From Nostocoides_A vanveenii (GTDB lineage Bacteria; Actinomycetota; Actinomycetes; Actinomycetales; Dermatophilaceae), in NCBI RefSeq assembly GCF_039531165.1, contig NZ_BAAAPN010000035.1:1-64000 (forward strand): a DNA stretch of 64,000 nucleotides, given 5' to 3'. The notes under the pieces were generated by a model. It searched no databases. It was not told where the DNA came from and saw only the letters and a list, made by a program, of their open reading frames with translations. Within the stretch, counting starts at the first letter, position 1, and each line of letters opens with the position of its first letter. Positions 7,547-16,830 of this stretch are shown here, piece after piece. The position numbers and the translations under genes are program-made.

Positions 7547-8932
7547 TCAGACGGTCCCGGCGAGGACAGCGCCGTCGGGGATGGTGCGCGGGCCCTCGCC
7601 GCCGACGACGACATCGCCGACACACCTGACGTCCGCGCCGAAGGTGGCGTCACCGGGCACCGACAAGCTGGTGCACTCGCGCATGCTCGGCACGCCTGCG
7701 GGGAAGCGCGCAAGATAGCCCGGCACGTGGGTAAAGACGGCGCCTAACGAGATCGCGGGCTCGGCGTGCGTGATGGTCGAGACGAGCTGGGCGTCGTCAT
7801 CGAGCTCAAAGATGTCGGACTGCACGAGGAGCAACTCGTTGGTGGACTTCACCGGCCGGAACCGGCTGCGGGGCACCGTAATCGCCCGTGACCCCTCGAA
7901 CACCTCGATGGCCGCTCCCATGGCCGACTCGATCTGGATGACCTTGGTCGATCCCTTGTCGGTCGGGTCGACGGTCTTGCGGTTGACGATGATGGGCAGC
8001 CCGAGCACGCCGTCGCCGTCTGCCAGCAGCCCGGCCAGCACCTCGATGTCGACCCACAGGTTGTTGGCATGGAAGAGCGTGTGCCGCGTGTTGTCCTGGA
8101 AGTAGTGGTCCTCACCGGGCGCCACCATGGCCGAGTCGCGCAAGATCAACCGGCCGTCGGTCTTGCGCACCGCGAGATGGCCGCCCTTGCGATCGTTCGC
8201 CGTGCGCTCGCAGACCTCTGCGGCATACGGGATGTCCTTGGCGATCAGCCAGGCCGCGATGTCCGGATCGCAGGTCGCACCGAGATTGTCGGCATTGGAC
8301 AAGAAGACATAGCGGATCCCCTTGGACCGCAAGGCCTCCAGCAGGCCGGCTCCCTGGAGGGAGACGAAGACATCGCCGTGCCCGGGCGGGCACCACTCCA
8401 GGCTGGGGTCCGCCGGCCACGACACCGGCTCCAACCCGTCCGCGGTCAGCTTCGGCTCGGCATTCTGGAGGAAGTCGAGCGGCAGCCCGTCGACGGCCAG
8501 GTCGGGATACGCGGCCAGGATGGCCAACGACTCCTCGCTGGTGCGGAAGGAGTCCATCAATAGCAGCGGGAGGTCCACGGCATACCGCCGGCGCAGGGCG
8601 AGCGTCTGCCGGGCGATGATGTCGAGGAAGGTCAGCTCGCCGCGCACCTGCAGCGCGGTCTTGGGGCCGCTTAGGCCCATGCTGGTGCCCAGCCCCCCAT
8701 TGAGTTTGACCACCGCGACCTGGGCGAGGGCCGCGCGCCGTTCTTCCTCGCTGACCTGAACGTCGGCCAGGCTGGTGACCTCGCTGAGGGGATCGATCGT
8801 GTCCTCGGGAATCAGCCCCTGCGCACCCGACTCCAGCAACCGGTAGAAGCGCTCGAAGACCGCGATCGCGGCCGCCGACGTCCCCCGCTCGGTCATGGCC
8901 GCCCGCGCCTTTGCCAGCCCTTCGTCGCTCAT
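7547..8932 (-). CDS. UTP--glucose-1-phosphate uridylyltransferase (UDPGP family)
   Basis: 461 residues of the UGP2-like UDPGP family, not the short bacterial GalU type. It makes UDP-glucose from UTP and glucose-1-phosphate. The signature VVKLNGGLGTSMGLSGPKTA is at residues ~75-95, with FLSNADNLGATCDPDI and RRFRPVKSTNELLL-like sequence further on (seen as SRFRPVKSTNELLLVQSD). It is first in a six-gene minus-strand operon and diverges from the 5-formyltetrahydrofolate cyclo-ligase gene across only 23 bp, so their promoters must overlap. Confidence 0.9.
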   Translation of the reverse strand: MSDEGLAKARAAMTERGTSAAAIAVFERFYRLLESGAQGLIPEDTIDPLSEVTSLADVQVSEEERRAALAQVAVVKLNGGLGTSMGLSGPKTALQVRGELTFLDIIARQTLALRRRYAVDLPLLLMDSFRTSEESLAILAAYPDLAVDGLPLDFLQNAEPKLTADGLEPVSWPADPSLEWCPPGHGDVFVSLQGAGLLEALRSKGIRYVFLSNADNLGATCDPDIAAWLIAKDIPYAAEVCERTANDRKGGHLAVRKTDGRLILRDSAMVAPGEDHYFQDNTRHTLFHANNLWVDIEVLAGLLADGDGVLGLPIIVNRKTVDPTDKGSTKVIQIESAMGAAIEVFEGSRAITVPRSRFRPVKSTNELLLVQSDIFELDDDAQLVSTITHAEPAISLGAVFTHVPGYLARFPAGVPSMRECTSLSVPGDATFGADVRCVGDVVVGGEGPRTIPDGAVLAGTV

Positions 8933-8955
8933 GGTGCCAGCCTACGATGCCCCCC

Positions 8956-9534
8956 ATGACGCTGACGGCGAAGCAGCAGACGCGGGCAGCCCACCGGGCC
9001 AGACGCCGGGCCATCGCGGCCGAGCGCGACCTCCGCGCCGACGGCGTCGCGCTGGCCGGGCATCTCGAACCGCTCATCGCGCGTCTGGGGATCGGCCCCG
9101 GGGACGTGGTCACGGCATACGAACATCTCCCCCACGAGCCGCACACCGACGCCGTATGCCGCCTGCTCGCCGTCAGGGGCGCGCGCGTCATCGTGCCGAT
9201 CACCTTGCCCTCCTTCGACCTCGATTGGTTCGCCCTCGACGATCCGGACCGCACACCCCTGGGCCTGGACGCCGTCGCGCGCTGCCGGCTGCTCCTCATA
9301 CCGGCACTGAGCGTCGACGCCCTTGGCAACCGGCTGGGGCAGGCCGGTGGATGTTATGACCGCACCCTGCCACGGGCCACCGACAACGCCGTGGTGGTCG
9401 CTCTGCTGCACCCCGGCGAGCTCGATGAGCGCCCGCTGCCGACCGATCCGTGGGATCGACCAGTCGATCTGGTGCTGACAGCGAACGGACTGAGCGCGGT
9501 GGGACCGGATCGGCGGCGCCGGCTGGGAGACTGA
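8956..9534 (+). CDS. 5-formyltetrahydrofolate cyclo-ligase
   Basis: 192 residues starting at ATG 8956; the upstream in-frame sequence runs into the neighbouring promoter and is not conserved-looking. The enzyme converts 5-formyl-THF to 5,10-methenyl-THF using ATP. The family signature GNRLGQAGGCYDRTLP is at residues ~130-145, with an early basic helix (RAAHRARRRAIAAER) and a nucleotide-site region near VIVPIT. In this signature the usual GxGYYD tyrosine is replaced by Cys (GGCYDR). It diverges from the uridylyltransferase gene, a common actinobacterial arrangement. Confidence 0.88.
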   Translation: MTLTAKQQTRAAHRARRRAIAAERDLRADGVALAGHLEPLIARLGIGPGDVVTAYEHLPHEPHTDAVCRLLAVRGARVIVPITLPSFDLDWFALDDPDRTPLGLDAVARCRLLLIPALSVDALGNRLGQAGGCYDRTLPRATDNAVVVALLHPGELDERPLPTDPWDRPVDLVLTANGLSAVGPDRRRRLGD

Positions 9535-9571
9535 GCGCAACACTCCCCGTCGATGCGAATGAGGCCCCACC

Positions 9572-11170
9572 GTGTTCCCCTTGGCGACCGATCTGGCCGC
9601 GGGATTCACGCTGAGCGAGCTGACCATAGCGCTGCTGGTCGGCTCCCTCATTCTCATCGTCTGCGTCGCGGCGATCCGTCTCTCCACACGCACCGGCATG
9701 CCGTCGCTCCTGATCTACCTCGCCGTCGGCCTAGCGGTCGGGGAGAAGGGCCTCGGCATCGGCTTCGAATCCGAGCAACTGACCCAGGTCCTCGGCTATG
9801 CCGCCTTGATCCTCATCCTCGCCGAAGGTGGCCTCTCGACCCAGTGGTCGGGGATCCGCGGCGCCGTGGGGCCCGCGCTCATTCTTTCCACCGTTGGCGT
9901 GGTCGTCTCGGTCGCCGTGGTGGCCACCGCCGGTCACTACGTCCTCGGCTGGAGTTGGGTGACCGCCCTGCTCATCGGGGCGATCCTGTCCTCCACCGAC
10001 GCTGCCGCCGTCTTCGCCGTGCTCCGCAATGTGCCACTGCCACGACGCCTGACCGGAATGTTGGAGGCCGAGGCCGGCTTCAATGACGCCCCGGTCGTCA
10101 TCCTCGTCACCGCGCTGAGCGCCTATGCCGCGCACACCGGCGAGGTGATCTCCCCTCTCTGGATGCCCTTCGTCGCGATCGCCGAACTGGCCGGCGGGGC
10201 GCTGATCGGGCTGCTCGTCGGCTACCTGGGCGGTCGGCTGATGCGCCTGTCGGCGGCGGGTGCCTCCGGCCTCTTCTCCATCGGCATCATCGCCGTCACC
10301 GTCCTGGCGTATGCCGTGGCCGCCTCCCTGCACCTGTCCGGCTTTATCGCCACCTACCTCGCGGCCCTGGTCCTGGGCAATATGGGGCTGCCGCATCGCG
10401 CAGCCGTCCATGCCTTCGCCACCGGGGTCGGCTGGCTGGCCCAGATCGGCCTCTTCGTGCTCCTGGGCCTGCTCGCCTCGCCGAGCGGTTTCCCCACGCA
10501 AGTGGTCCCCGCCCTGGTCATCGGCCTCGTGCTGCTCATCCTGGCCCGGCCGTTGTCGGTGGTTGCCTCGACGATCCTGTTCGGCTATTCGCGAGCAGAC
10601 CGGCTCTTCTTGTCCTGGGCCGGCCTGCGCGGGGCGGTTCCTGTCGTCCTCGCCACCGTGCCCGTCACCGCCAAGGCACGCAATGTCGACTGGATCTACG
10701 ACCTGGTCTTCGTCCTGGTCGTCATCTTCACCCTGGTTCAGGCACCGACGCTGCCGTGGGTGGCGCGGATCCTCGGGGTCACCGAGAGCCACAAGGCGCG
10801 CGAGATGACCGTGGAGTCCACCCCCATGGATGACCTCGGCGCGCAGTTGCTCCACGTGGACATCGGCCCGGCGTCCCATCTGCACGGCGTCGCGATCTTT
10901 GAGTTGCGCCTGCCCGACGGCGCCGACGTTGCGCTGGTGGTACGCCACGGCCAGACGATGGTCCCCACCGGGCGGACCACGCTGCGCCATGACGACCAAC
11001 TGCTTGTCGTGTGCACGAATGCCGCGCGCGAACGGACCGAGAAGCTGCTGCACTCGATCAGTACGGCCGGCCGGCTCGCCGGGTGGTCGGCTCGGCCCGC
11101 CAAGGATCGCAAACGACCGGGGCGTCCCGGGCGCGGCACCGTCGGCAGCGTGGGCGACAAGGCCGAGTGA
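9572..11170 (+). CDS. Potassium/proton antiporter (CPA1/NhaP2-CvrA type) with C-terminal RCK-C domain
   Basis: 532 residues from GTG 9572. About twelve hydrophobic segments fill residues 15-400; the CPA motifs LSSTDAAAVFAVLRN and FNDAPVVILVTAL (ion-binding Asp) are clear. Residues ~420-500 form a soluble TrkA-C/RCK-C module (GVAIFELRLPDGADVALVVRHGQ), which in related transporters senses nucleotides. The Arg/Lys/Gly-rich tail is unique. It probably exports K+ or Na+ in exchange for protons across the inner membrane, and its neighbour mscL is also an osmotic-stress gene. Confidence 0.88.
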   Translation: MFPLATDLAAGFTLSELTIALLVGSLILIVCVAAIRLSTRTGMPSLLIYLAVGLAVGEKGLGIGFESEQLTQVLGYAALILILAEGGLSTQWSGIRGAVGPALILSTVGVVVSVAVVATAGHYVLGWSWVTALLIGAILSSTDAAAVFAVLRNVPLPRRLTGMLEAEAGFNDAPVVILVTALSAYAAHTGEVISPLWMPFVAIAELAGGALIGLLVGYLGGRLMRLSAAGASGLFSIGIIAVTVLAYAVAASLHLSGFIATYLAALVLGNMGLPHRAAVHAFATGVGWLAQIGLFVLLGLLASPSGFPTQVVPALVIGLVLLILARPLSVVASTILFGYSRADRLFLSWAGLRGAVPVVLATVPVTAKARNVDWIYDLVFVLVVIFTLVQAPTLPWVARILGVTESHKAREMTVESTPMDDLGAQLLHVDIGPASHLHGVAIFELRLPDGADVALVVRHGQTMVPTGRTTLRHDDQLLVVCTNAARERTEKLLHSISTAGRLAGWSARPAKDRKRPGRPGRGTVGSVGDKAE

Positions 11171-11340
11171 GCTCGGGCGGTCCCGCTGGCACGGAATGTT
11201 CGACACGGTGGTCGCCTTTATAGTTTGAGCAACTTTCCCGCATCGTCTTCGGCGCTGCGCCTCGTGCCGCCTGCCGGGCAGCAGGTCGGGTGATCACCTC
11301 ACCTACTGCGCGCTTGGCGGCACTACTCAACGGAGGAATC

Positions 11341-11709
11341 GTGCCTACCTATGCCTACGCGTGCGCCGACTGCGGGCACGCCTTCGACATCGTCCAGTCC
11401 TTCGCCGACGACTCTCTGACCGTCTGCCCGCAGTGCCAGGGTCGGTTGCGCAAGCAGTTCAATGCGGTCGGCGTGGTGTTCAAGGGCAGCGGTTTCTATC
11501 GGACCGACTCGCGCTCGGGGAACTCCGGCACGTCCGCCTCGAGCGGCGGGTCGTCATCGACATCCGCCACGTCCTCCGACGCCACCTCGGGCAGCGACAA
11601 GGCAGCCGCGGCCACCGACACGACGGCTGCCTCACCGGCCAAGGGGTCGGGTGCGACGACGCCATCGTCCACAGGTTCGACGGGCAAATCCGCAGCATCC
11701 ACAGCCTGA
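11341..11709 (+). CDS. FmdB-family zinc-ribbon protein
   Basis: 122 residues from GTG 11341, chosen because GGAGGAATC precedes it and PTYAYACADCGHAFDIVQSF is the normal family start. CADCG and CPQC form the zinc ribbon within the first 45 residues; FKGSGFYRTDSR ends the conserved part. The remaining 65 residues are Ser/Thr/Ala-rich and disordered. Genes of this family sit next to mscL, SAF-domain and cyclo-ligase genes in many Actinobacteria; their biochemical function is not established. Confidence 0.85.
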   Translation: MPTYAYACADCGHAFDIVQSFADDSLTVCPQCQGRLRKQFNAVGVVFKGSGFYRTDSRSGNSGTSASSGGSSSTSATSSDATSGSDKAAAATDTTAASPAKGSGATTPSSTGSTGKSAASTA

Positions 11710-11755
11710 GGGCGGGGGCCTTCCGGCCCGTCAGCTCGATGCCTAGCGTGGGGGC

Positions 11756-12424
11756 ATGCCACTGAATCTGCGGTCCCGGACAACCTTGCTGGCCGCCCCC
11801 GAGTCGCCTTTTGCCGGGCTCGTCGGTGCCGGCCGGCGAGCGGCCTTTCGACGCCGGCTGATCCGCCGAATCGCGGCGGTCGCCCTTCTGGTGATTGCGG
11901 GGACGCTGATCGTGATGCGACCGGGTGCGGCGGGGCCGGCCGACCCGGTGCCCGATGTCAATGGTCACGCGACCGGCGGTGCGCTGCTGCCGACGGGGTT
12001 ACCGAGTGCATCGGCATCCCCGACCAGCACCCCCAGCGCTTCCGGGACGTCGGCACCCGGACCGGGAGACGGCGCAGGAGCGGTTGACGTGCCCCCCGGC
12101 CGCATGGGCATCGTCGTGCCCATCGACGCGGCGCTCGCCCCTCGCCTGCAGCCGGGCGATCGGGTCGACATCTACCGATCCGGCAGCAGCAAACGTGTGG
12201 CCACTGAGGCCCTTGTGGTTGATGTGACACGCCCGGCTGCGTTGCACGACTCGGATTTCGGTCCCGCTTCCGGCGCCGATCCCTCGGCCGCGACGGCGAC
12301 CGTCTTCGTCGCGGTCCTGGCCCGCGAAGCCGCCGGCATACCAGCTGGTCAGCGCGGGTCGGAGCGATCCGCCACCGCGTGGTGGGTCACGGTGCTCCCG
12401 CGGACGCCGAGCACAAACCCCTGA
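11756..12424 (+). CDS. Membrane-anchored SAF-domain protein (CpaB/RcpC-like)
   Basis: 222 residues. A basic N-terminus (FRRRLIRR) precedes one membrane helix (IAAVALLVIAGTLIVM, ~40-56). A Ser/Pro/Thr linker runs to ~105, followed by GRMGIVVPIDAALAPRLQPGDRVDIY, which resembles the SAF/RcpC part of Flp-pilus CpaB proteins. No pilus genes are nearby. The FmdB-SAF-mscL order recurs in Actinobacteria, so the protein probably acts at the envelope; its job is unknown. Confidence 0.7.
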   Translation: MPLNLRSRTTLLAAPESPFAGLVGAGRRAAFRRRLIRRIAAVALLVIAGTLIVMRPGAAGPADPVPDVNGHATGGALLPTGLPSASASPTSTPSASGTSAPGPGDGAGAVDVPPGRMGIVVPIDAALAPRLQPGDRVDIYRSGSSKRVATEALVVDVTRPAALHDSDFGPASGADPSAATATVFVAVLAREAAGIPAGQRGSERSATAWWVTVLPRTPSTNP

Positions 12425-12585
12425 AGACTTATGCCACCAAAAGGCGCAGGACCGGGGGACAAAGCGTCGATGAGAAGACCGTGAAAAAGTCCGGTATACT
12501 TGTCGGCGGTTCACATGAGCACGGCGCCTCCCGACGATGGTGATGGCGCGAAAGATCACCTCACCCAAAGGAAAATGAGAATCCC

Positions 12586-12942
12586 ATGAAGGGTTTCAAA
12601 GACTTCGTCATGCGCGGCAACCTCGTTGAGCTTGCCGTTGCCTTCGTTATCGGCGCGTCCTTCGCGACCGTCGTTAAGGCCTTCACTGACATGTTCATGT
12701 CCATCCTGGGCAAGATCCGTGGCAACCCCAACTTCAACTCCTACCAGCCCGGTGGCGTGCCGGTCGGCGCGTTCCTGACCGCCCTGATCGCGTTCCTCAT
12801 CGTCGCGTTCGTCATCTACTTCTTCGTCGTCAAGCCCTACGAGGCCGCCAAGGCCCGCTTCGTCGCCCCGGCGGAAGAGGCCGTTGACGCCAACACCGTT
12901 CTCCTCACCGAGATCCGCGACGCGATCCGAGCCGGCCGCTGA
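12586..12942 (+). CDS. mscL: Large-conductance mechanosensitive channel MscL
   Basis: 118 residues. The N-terminal MKGFKDFVMRGNLVELAVAF, the first helix with VIGASFATVVKAFTD, and the second helix LTALIAFLIVAFVIYFFVV are typical. The protein forms a homopentameric emergency valve that opens under hypo-osmotic membrane tension. The leader (12443-12585) contains a TATACT hexamer at 12495-12500 that could be a -10 box, although no good -35 is visible. A strong terminator follows. Confidence 0.97.
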   Translation: MKGFKDFVMRGNLVELAVAFVIGASFATVVKAFTDMFMSILGKIRGNPNFNSYQPGGVPVGAFLTALIAFLIVAFVIYFFVVKPYEAAKARFVAPAEEAVDANTVLLTEIRDAIRAGR

Positions 12943-12972
12943 CCCCTTTAAGCAGCGGCGCTAAGTAACGCC

Positions 12973-13017
12973 CGAGCGGGGCGGACGGAAGGAAATCCCT
13001 TCCGTCCGCCCCGCTCG
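12973..13017 (+). terminator. Strong hairpin terminator after mscL
   Basis: Perfect 20-bp inverted repeat (arms 12973-12992 and 12998-13017) with a 5-nt loop AAATC, 31 nt after the mscL stop. There is no long U run, as is usual in Actinobacteria. It can work in both directions and may also stop transcripts of the minus-strand helicase gene. The bases from 13018 to 13169 hold nothing else I recognise. Confidence 0.9.
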
Positions 13018-13169
13018 CATTTGCCCAGCGCACCTATTAGGCAGCATGTGGTTTTTCAAGACCTGCGCACAAGCCGGCGCCGGGCGGATGAGTAAATGGA
13101 CAGAATGTTTAGGTGATCGAGTAGGTAATTCGATTCCGGAAAGCACTGCGTCTGCGAAGTACGCGCTGA

Positions 13170-16100
13170 TCAGCCCCAGTGCGGTGGCCGGTTCTCACGC
13201 AGCCAGCGATCATGCGCCGACTCCGGGACCGGCGGCAGCGACGTAGGCTGTCCGTCGTTCGTCCGGGCTTTGCCGGCTCCGGCAGCAGGCCCGGCTGAGG
13301 GCGTCCCCGCAACTCGACGCACGTCGCGCGGCTCGTTCGCCGGCCCGGTCGGCGGGCGCATCGCCCGGCGCACACCGCGCGTCGGCACCGGACCCGTATG
13401 CAGTTCGCCGCCGGCGATCTTCTCCAGCGCGGCCATCACGCGCGCCTCCTCACGGGCTGGATCCCGGAACAGATCGACGGTCAGCACCCGCAAGGGCCGC
13501 CACCCGAGGCGGCGTAGCTGGTCGTAGACGAGCCGGTCGCGCATCCGCACGCCGGTGATGGCGGCATACGCCGGTCCGTCGACGGCGACCCCCAAGGTTG
13601 CCGGCCCACGCGTGAAGGGGTCACTCACCGCCAGATCGACCAGGCCGGCAGCGACGCCGACACGCACCCGCAAGCCGCGGGCGCGCAACCGCCGAGCGAG
13701 ATCGGTGACCAACACCGACGTCGGCACCGGTGGCGTCGTCGACCGCCGGCGTTGCAGCAGAGTCGCCAGCAGCCGGGGGCCGGGCGAGATCGCGCTCTCC
13801 GCGCTCTCCAGGCCGGCGGAGTCGACGCCGTGCACGACGTGCATCGCCGATCGGGCACGGGTCAAAGCCGCGGTGAGCAGCCGCATACCGGTCGGTGACG
13901 CGACCTGGCCGAGGGCATGCGCGCCGAGGGCGACGATGACGACGTCGCGCGTTACCCCGGCCAGTCGGGTGGCGTCGAGCACCACGAAGGGCTCGGGTCC
14001 ATCACGGACGAAGAAGTCGTCCACGCTCGCGTCCAACGCAGTCATAAGCGCCATCCGGATGCGCTCCGCGTGGTCCGCATCGAGTGTGACGACCGCGAGC
14101 GAATCCTTTGGCCGCAGCCGGGCATGAGTCACGGCAGCGGCCACCGCAGCCGCCACTTCGGAGGCCCCGCCGGCGTCCGCGGGTGCCGACTCGATCCGCA
14201 ACCCGCCACTGTCGCCGGGGCTGGGAATCACGTGCATCTCGCCGGCATAGGCCGACGCTCCCACCGCCTCGATCAGCCGTTCGTCGTGCGAGCGATAGTG
14301 CCATTCGAGGCGATACACCGGCCACAGCGCCGATGCCGCCTCGAGCAAGGATTGATCGGCCCGCAATCGCCGGGGTTCGCCGCCGGTGGTGGCCGTGAAC
14401 GCGCTCGGTCCGGGCAGCCGTGAGTCGCCGATGATCACCGCCTGGCCGGCACGGGCGAGGGCCGAGGCGGACTCCCAAACCGTCAGCGCCGAGGCCTCGT
14501 CGATCACGACCACGTCGAAGGTCCGCTCCGGCGCGAGATACAGCCCGACTGTCAGCGGGCTGCACAACCAGATCAGAGCCTCGCGCCCACGGTGCTCGGC
14601 CGCCAGGCCGGCCGCGCTCGCCCGCTGCAGGGAGCGGTCGACATCGCGGAAGCGGGTGCCCGCGGCCCGCACCGGGTCGCCGTTCGCGCGCGCATAGCCC
14701 GGGTCCGCAGCCGTCAGCTCCGCGAGCAGCGATGCCCACCAGACGAACTCGACATCGCGGGCGACCCGATCCGCCGGCACGGAGCGGGCGGCGAGGTCGT
14801 CGACCAAATCCCCTAGCCCCGCGGCGCGTGCTCGATCGAGATCCCCCGTGACCTCGGCGAGGATCTCCAATCGATCCCGGGCTCCGCCGAGCCGGTCCAC
14901 GAGCTCACGGAGCTCGGGCAACGGCATACGGGTCAGGTCGGGAGCGCCCGCCAGGCGGGCGCCGAGATAGCGCGCATGCCCCGCTGCCTTGTCGTATGCC
15001 GTGGCCGCCTGCCCGAGTCCGGTCACCTGGGTCGGCAGCGTGCGCGACGCGCGGATCAAGCGCCACAGCGGGCGGACCGCCAGTGCCTTGCGCAGGATGG
15101 CGTCGAGGTCGTTCGGGTGATGCCCGGGGCGCAGGTAGGAGCGCACCGCGCGGCCGTGCCGCCAGCGATCGAGAGTGCCGCCGGAGTCCGAGGCCGTCCA
15201 CTCATCCAGCGGCGCGTCGAAGACTCCGATCCGAAAGACGTCGAGCACCTCCTTGATGGTGGCCATCTCGGCGACGAAGTCGCCATAGTCGACCAGCCTC
15301 GGGAAGGCCGGCAGGTCGACTCCGGCGAAGACCGCATCGAAGGTCGCATCCAGCCGTTCCAAGCCGGCCGGCGAAAGCTCGGCCAGCGCCGCCTCGGCAT
15401 CGGCACGGTCCTGCTGGTTGCGGATGACCGCGCCCCACCATGGATCTTCTTCTGCCCCACTGGTTTTCCAGGCACCATCGGCGGCGATCCCGGCGAGTGT
15501 GTCCTGCCAGTGCGCCAGTTCCGGGCGGCCCAGCGCGGCGAGCGGTGCGCCGCCGAGGCGCACCTTGGAGCGGGGCGGGTCCGGGTCCTCGCACAGCTCG
15601 GCGATGCGCTCCTGAATCTGGTCGAGGGTCACCCCCCACGGCGTGCGCGGTCGGTGCATCCGCTCGACATGGTCGGCGAGTTCGCGACCGGCCGACGTCC
15701 AGTCCGATTGCGGCGCAGCCGCGCGCACCGGGTCGCGCCGCGGCCGGGCCGTCCCTGACGGCAGCGCGGCCGGCTCGGAGACGAGTTCGGACAGACCCAG
15801 GTGCGCCAGCCGGCCGGCGACCGCCGCCCGCGACCCCGCGGGGCCGGCGACGACGAGCACCGAGCGCCCCTGCCGCGCCAGGTCGGCCGCAATGTTGACG
15901 ATGGTCTGCGTCTTGCCCGTGCCCGGCCCGCTGTCGACGACGACCGTGCGCCGGCCGCGCACCGCCTCCAGGACCGCAAGCTGACTCGGGTCAGCATCCA
16001 GCACCGTCATCTCTTCGGGGTTCGCCGCGTGCTGAACTCGGGCGGGCTGCGGCCCCGCGATCGAGCCACGCGCCAGCCGGCCCACGATCGGGTGCGCCGG

Positions 16101-16805
16101 CAGAGTCGGGGCGATGCGGTTGAAGTCCGCGGCCGCCGAGAGCTTGGCGTAGTGGAAGGTGGTCAGCCACAAATCCGGTGCGATCGACCACCCCGGCGGG
16201 CCGGTGAAGGCGCGGCCGAGCGCTTCATACGCGCTGCCTGCGTCGAAGCCACTGGAGCGCATCGACATGCGCACCAGCACATCGAACGGGATGTCGACGC
16301 CGCCGGCATTGACCAGGTAGCTGCGCAGCGCCGGGTTGAACTCCAACTCCCCCGTCGCGACGACGACGAAGTCGCCCTGGGCGGCGTCCTCGGGCACCAA
16401 TTCGCAGCGTCGCAAAAAGACCGGGGCGTTGGGACGCGGGCCGCGGGCGACCGACCAGCTGGCCCGCCCGATCGCCAGGAAACTGCCTGGCACGCCCCGC
16501 TCGCGGGCGAGTTCGAGCTGCTTGGCGCGGATCGCCCGCGCCCGGGAGAAAGCCCGGGCCTGCGCCGACGCTTCGCGGTAGAGCTCGGTCAGGCGCGTGC
16601 TCTTGCCGGCGAGCAATTTGGCCAACCCGCCGGGGTGGGCATGGGTGATGTCGAGCGCGATCGCGTGGTCGCTCCAGAGCAAGGTGTTGGGCCCGCCGTG
16701 CCGGGTCACTTCGGCTCGCCACTGGACCAATCGCTCGGCCGCCGGATCCCCGGTTTCGGGGGTCGCTGGAGCGTGGGAGGCGGACACGAGGGTCAGGCTA
16801 ACCAA
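13170..16805 (-). CDS. Large DUF4011-type SF1 helicase with C-terminal Vsr/MTES_1575-like nuclease domain
   Basis: 1211 residues, apparently starting at TTG 16805; a GTG six codons later is an alternative. The N-terminus (LDITHAHPGGLAKLLAGKST) is typical of actinobacterial AAA_11/AAA_12 helicases. Walker A is SGPGTGKTQTIVNIAA (~residue 292) and Walker B is VVVIDEASAL (~767). Residues ~1040-1150 (LRVRVGVAAGLVDLAVSDP, then VAVDGPAY and RDRLVYDQLRRLGWRPLRV) look like the REase_MTES_1575/Vsr-like fold. The combination suggests a DNA- or RNA-processing helicase-nuclease, possibly in repair or defence. It stands alone, downstream of the MFS gene on the same strand. Confidence 0.75.
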   Translation of the reverse strand: MVSLTLVSASHAPATPETGDPAAERLVQWRAEVTRHGGPNTLLWSDHAIALDITHAHPGGLAKLLAGKSTRLTELYREASAQARAFSRARAIRAKQLELARERGVPGSFLAIGRASWSVARGPRPNAPVFLRRCELVPEDAAQGDFVVVATGELEFNPALRSYLVNAGGVDIPFDVLVRMSMRSSGFDAGSAYEALGRAFTGPPGWSIAPDLWLTTFHYAKLSAAADFNRIAPTLPAHPIVGRLARGSIAGPQPARVQHAANPEEMTVLDADPSQLAVLEAVRGRRTVVVDSGPGTGKTQTIVNIAADLARQGRSVLVVAGPAGSRAAVAGRLAHLGLSELVSEPAALPSGTARPRRDPVRAAAPQSDWTSAGRELADHVERMHRPRTPWGVTLDQIQERIAELCEDPDPPRSKVRLGGAPLAALGRPELAHWQDTLAGIAADGAWKTSGAEEDPWWGAVIRNQQDRADAEAALAELSPAGLERLDATFDAVFAGVDLPAFPRLVDYGDFVAEMATIKEVLDVFRIGVFDAPLDEWTASDSGGTLDRWRHGRAVRSYLRPGHHPNDLDAILRKALAVRPLWRLIRASRTLPTQVTGLGQAATAYDKAAGHARYLGARLAGAPDLTRMPLPELRELVDRLGGARDRLEILAEVTGDLDRARAAGLGDLVDDLAARSVPADRVARDVEFVWWASLLAELTAADPGYARANGDPVRAAGTRFRDVDRSLQRASAAGLAAEHRGREALIWLCSPLTVGLYLAPERTFDVVVIDEASALTVWESASALARAGQAVIIGDSRLPGPSAFTATTGGEPRRLRADQSLLEAASALWPVYRLEWHYRSHDERLIEAVGASAYAGEMHVIPSPGDSGGLRIESAPADAGGASEVAAAVAAAVTHARLRPKDSLAVVTLDADHAERIRMALMTALDASVDDFFVRDGPEPFVVLDATRLAGVTRDVVIVALGAHALGQVASPTGMRLLTAALTRARSAMHVVHGVDSAGLESAESAISPGPRLLATLLQRRRSTTPPVPTSVLVTDLARRLRARGLRVRVGVAAGLVDLAVSDPFTRGPATLGVAVDGPAYAAITGVRMRDRLVYDQLRRLGWRPLRVLTVDLFRDPAREEARVMAALEKIAGGELHTGPVPTRGVRRAMRPPTGPANEPRDVRRVAGTPSAGPAAGAGKARTNDGQPTSLPPVPESAHDRWLRENRPPHWG

Positions 16806-16830
16806 TCCCGGGGTGAGGCGAGAATCGCGG

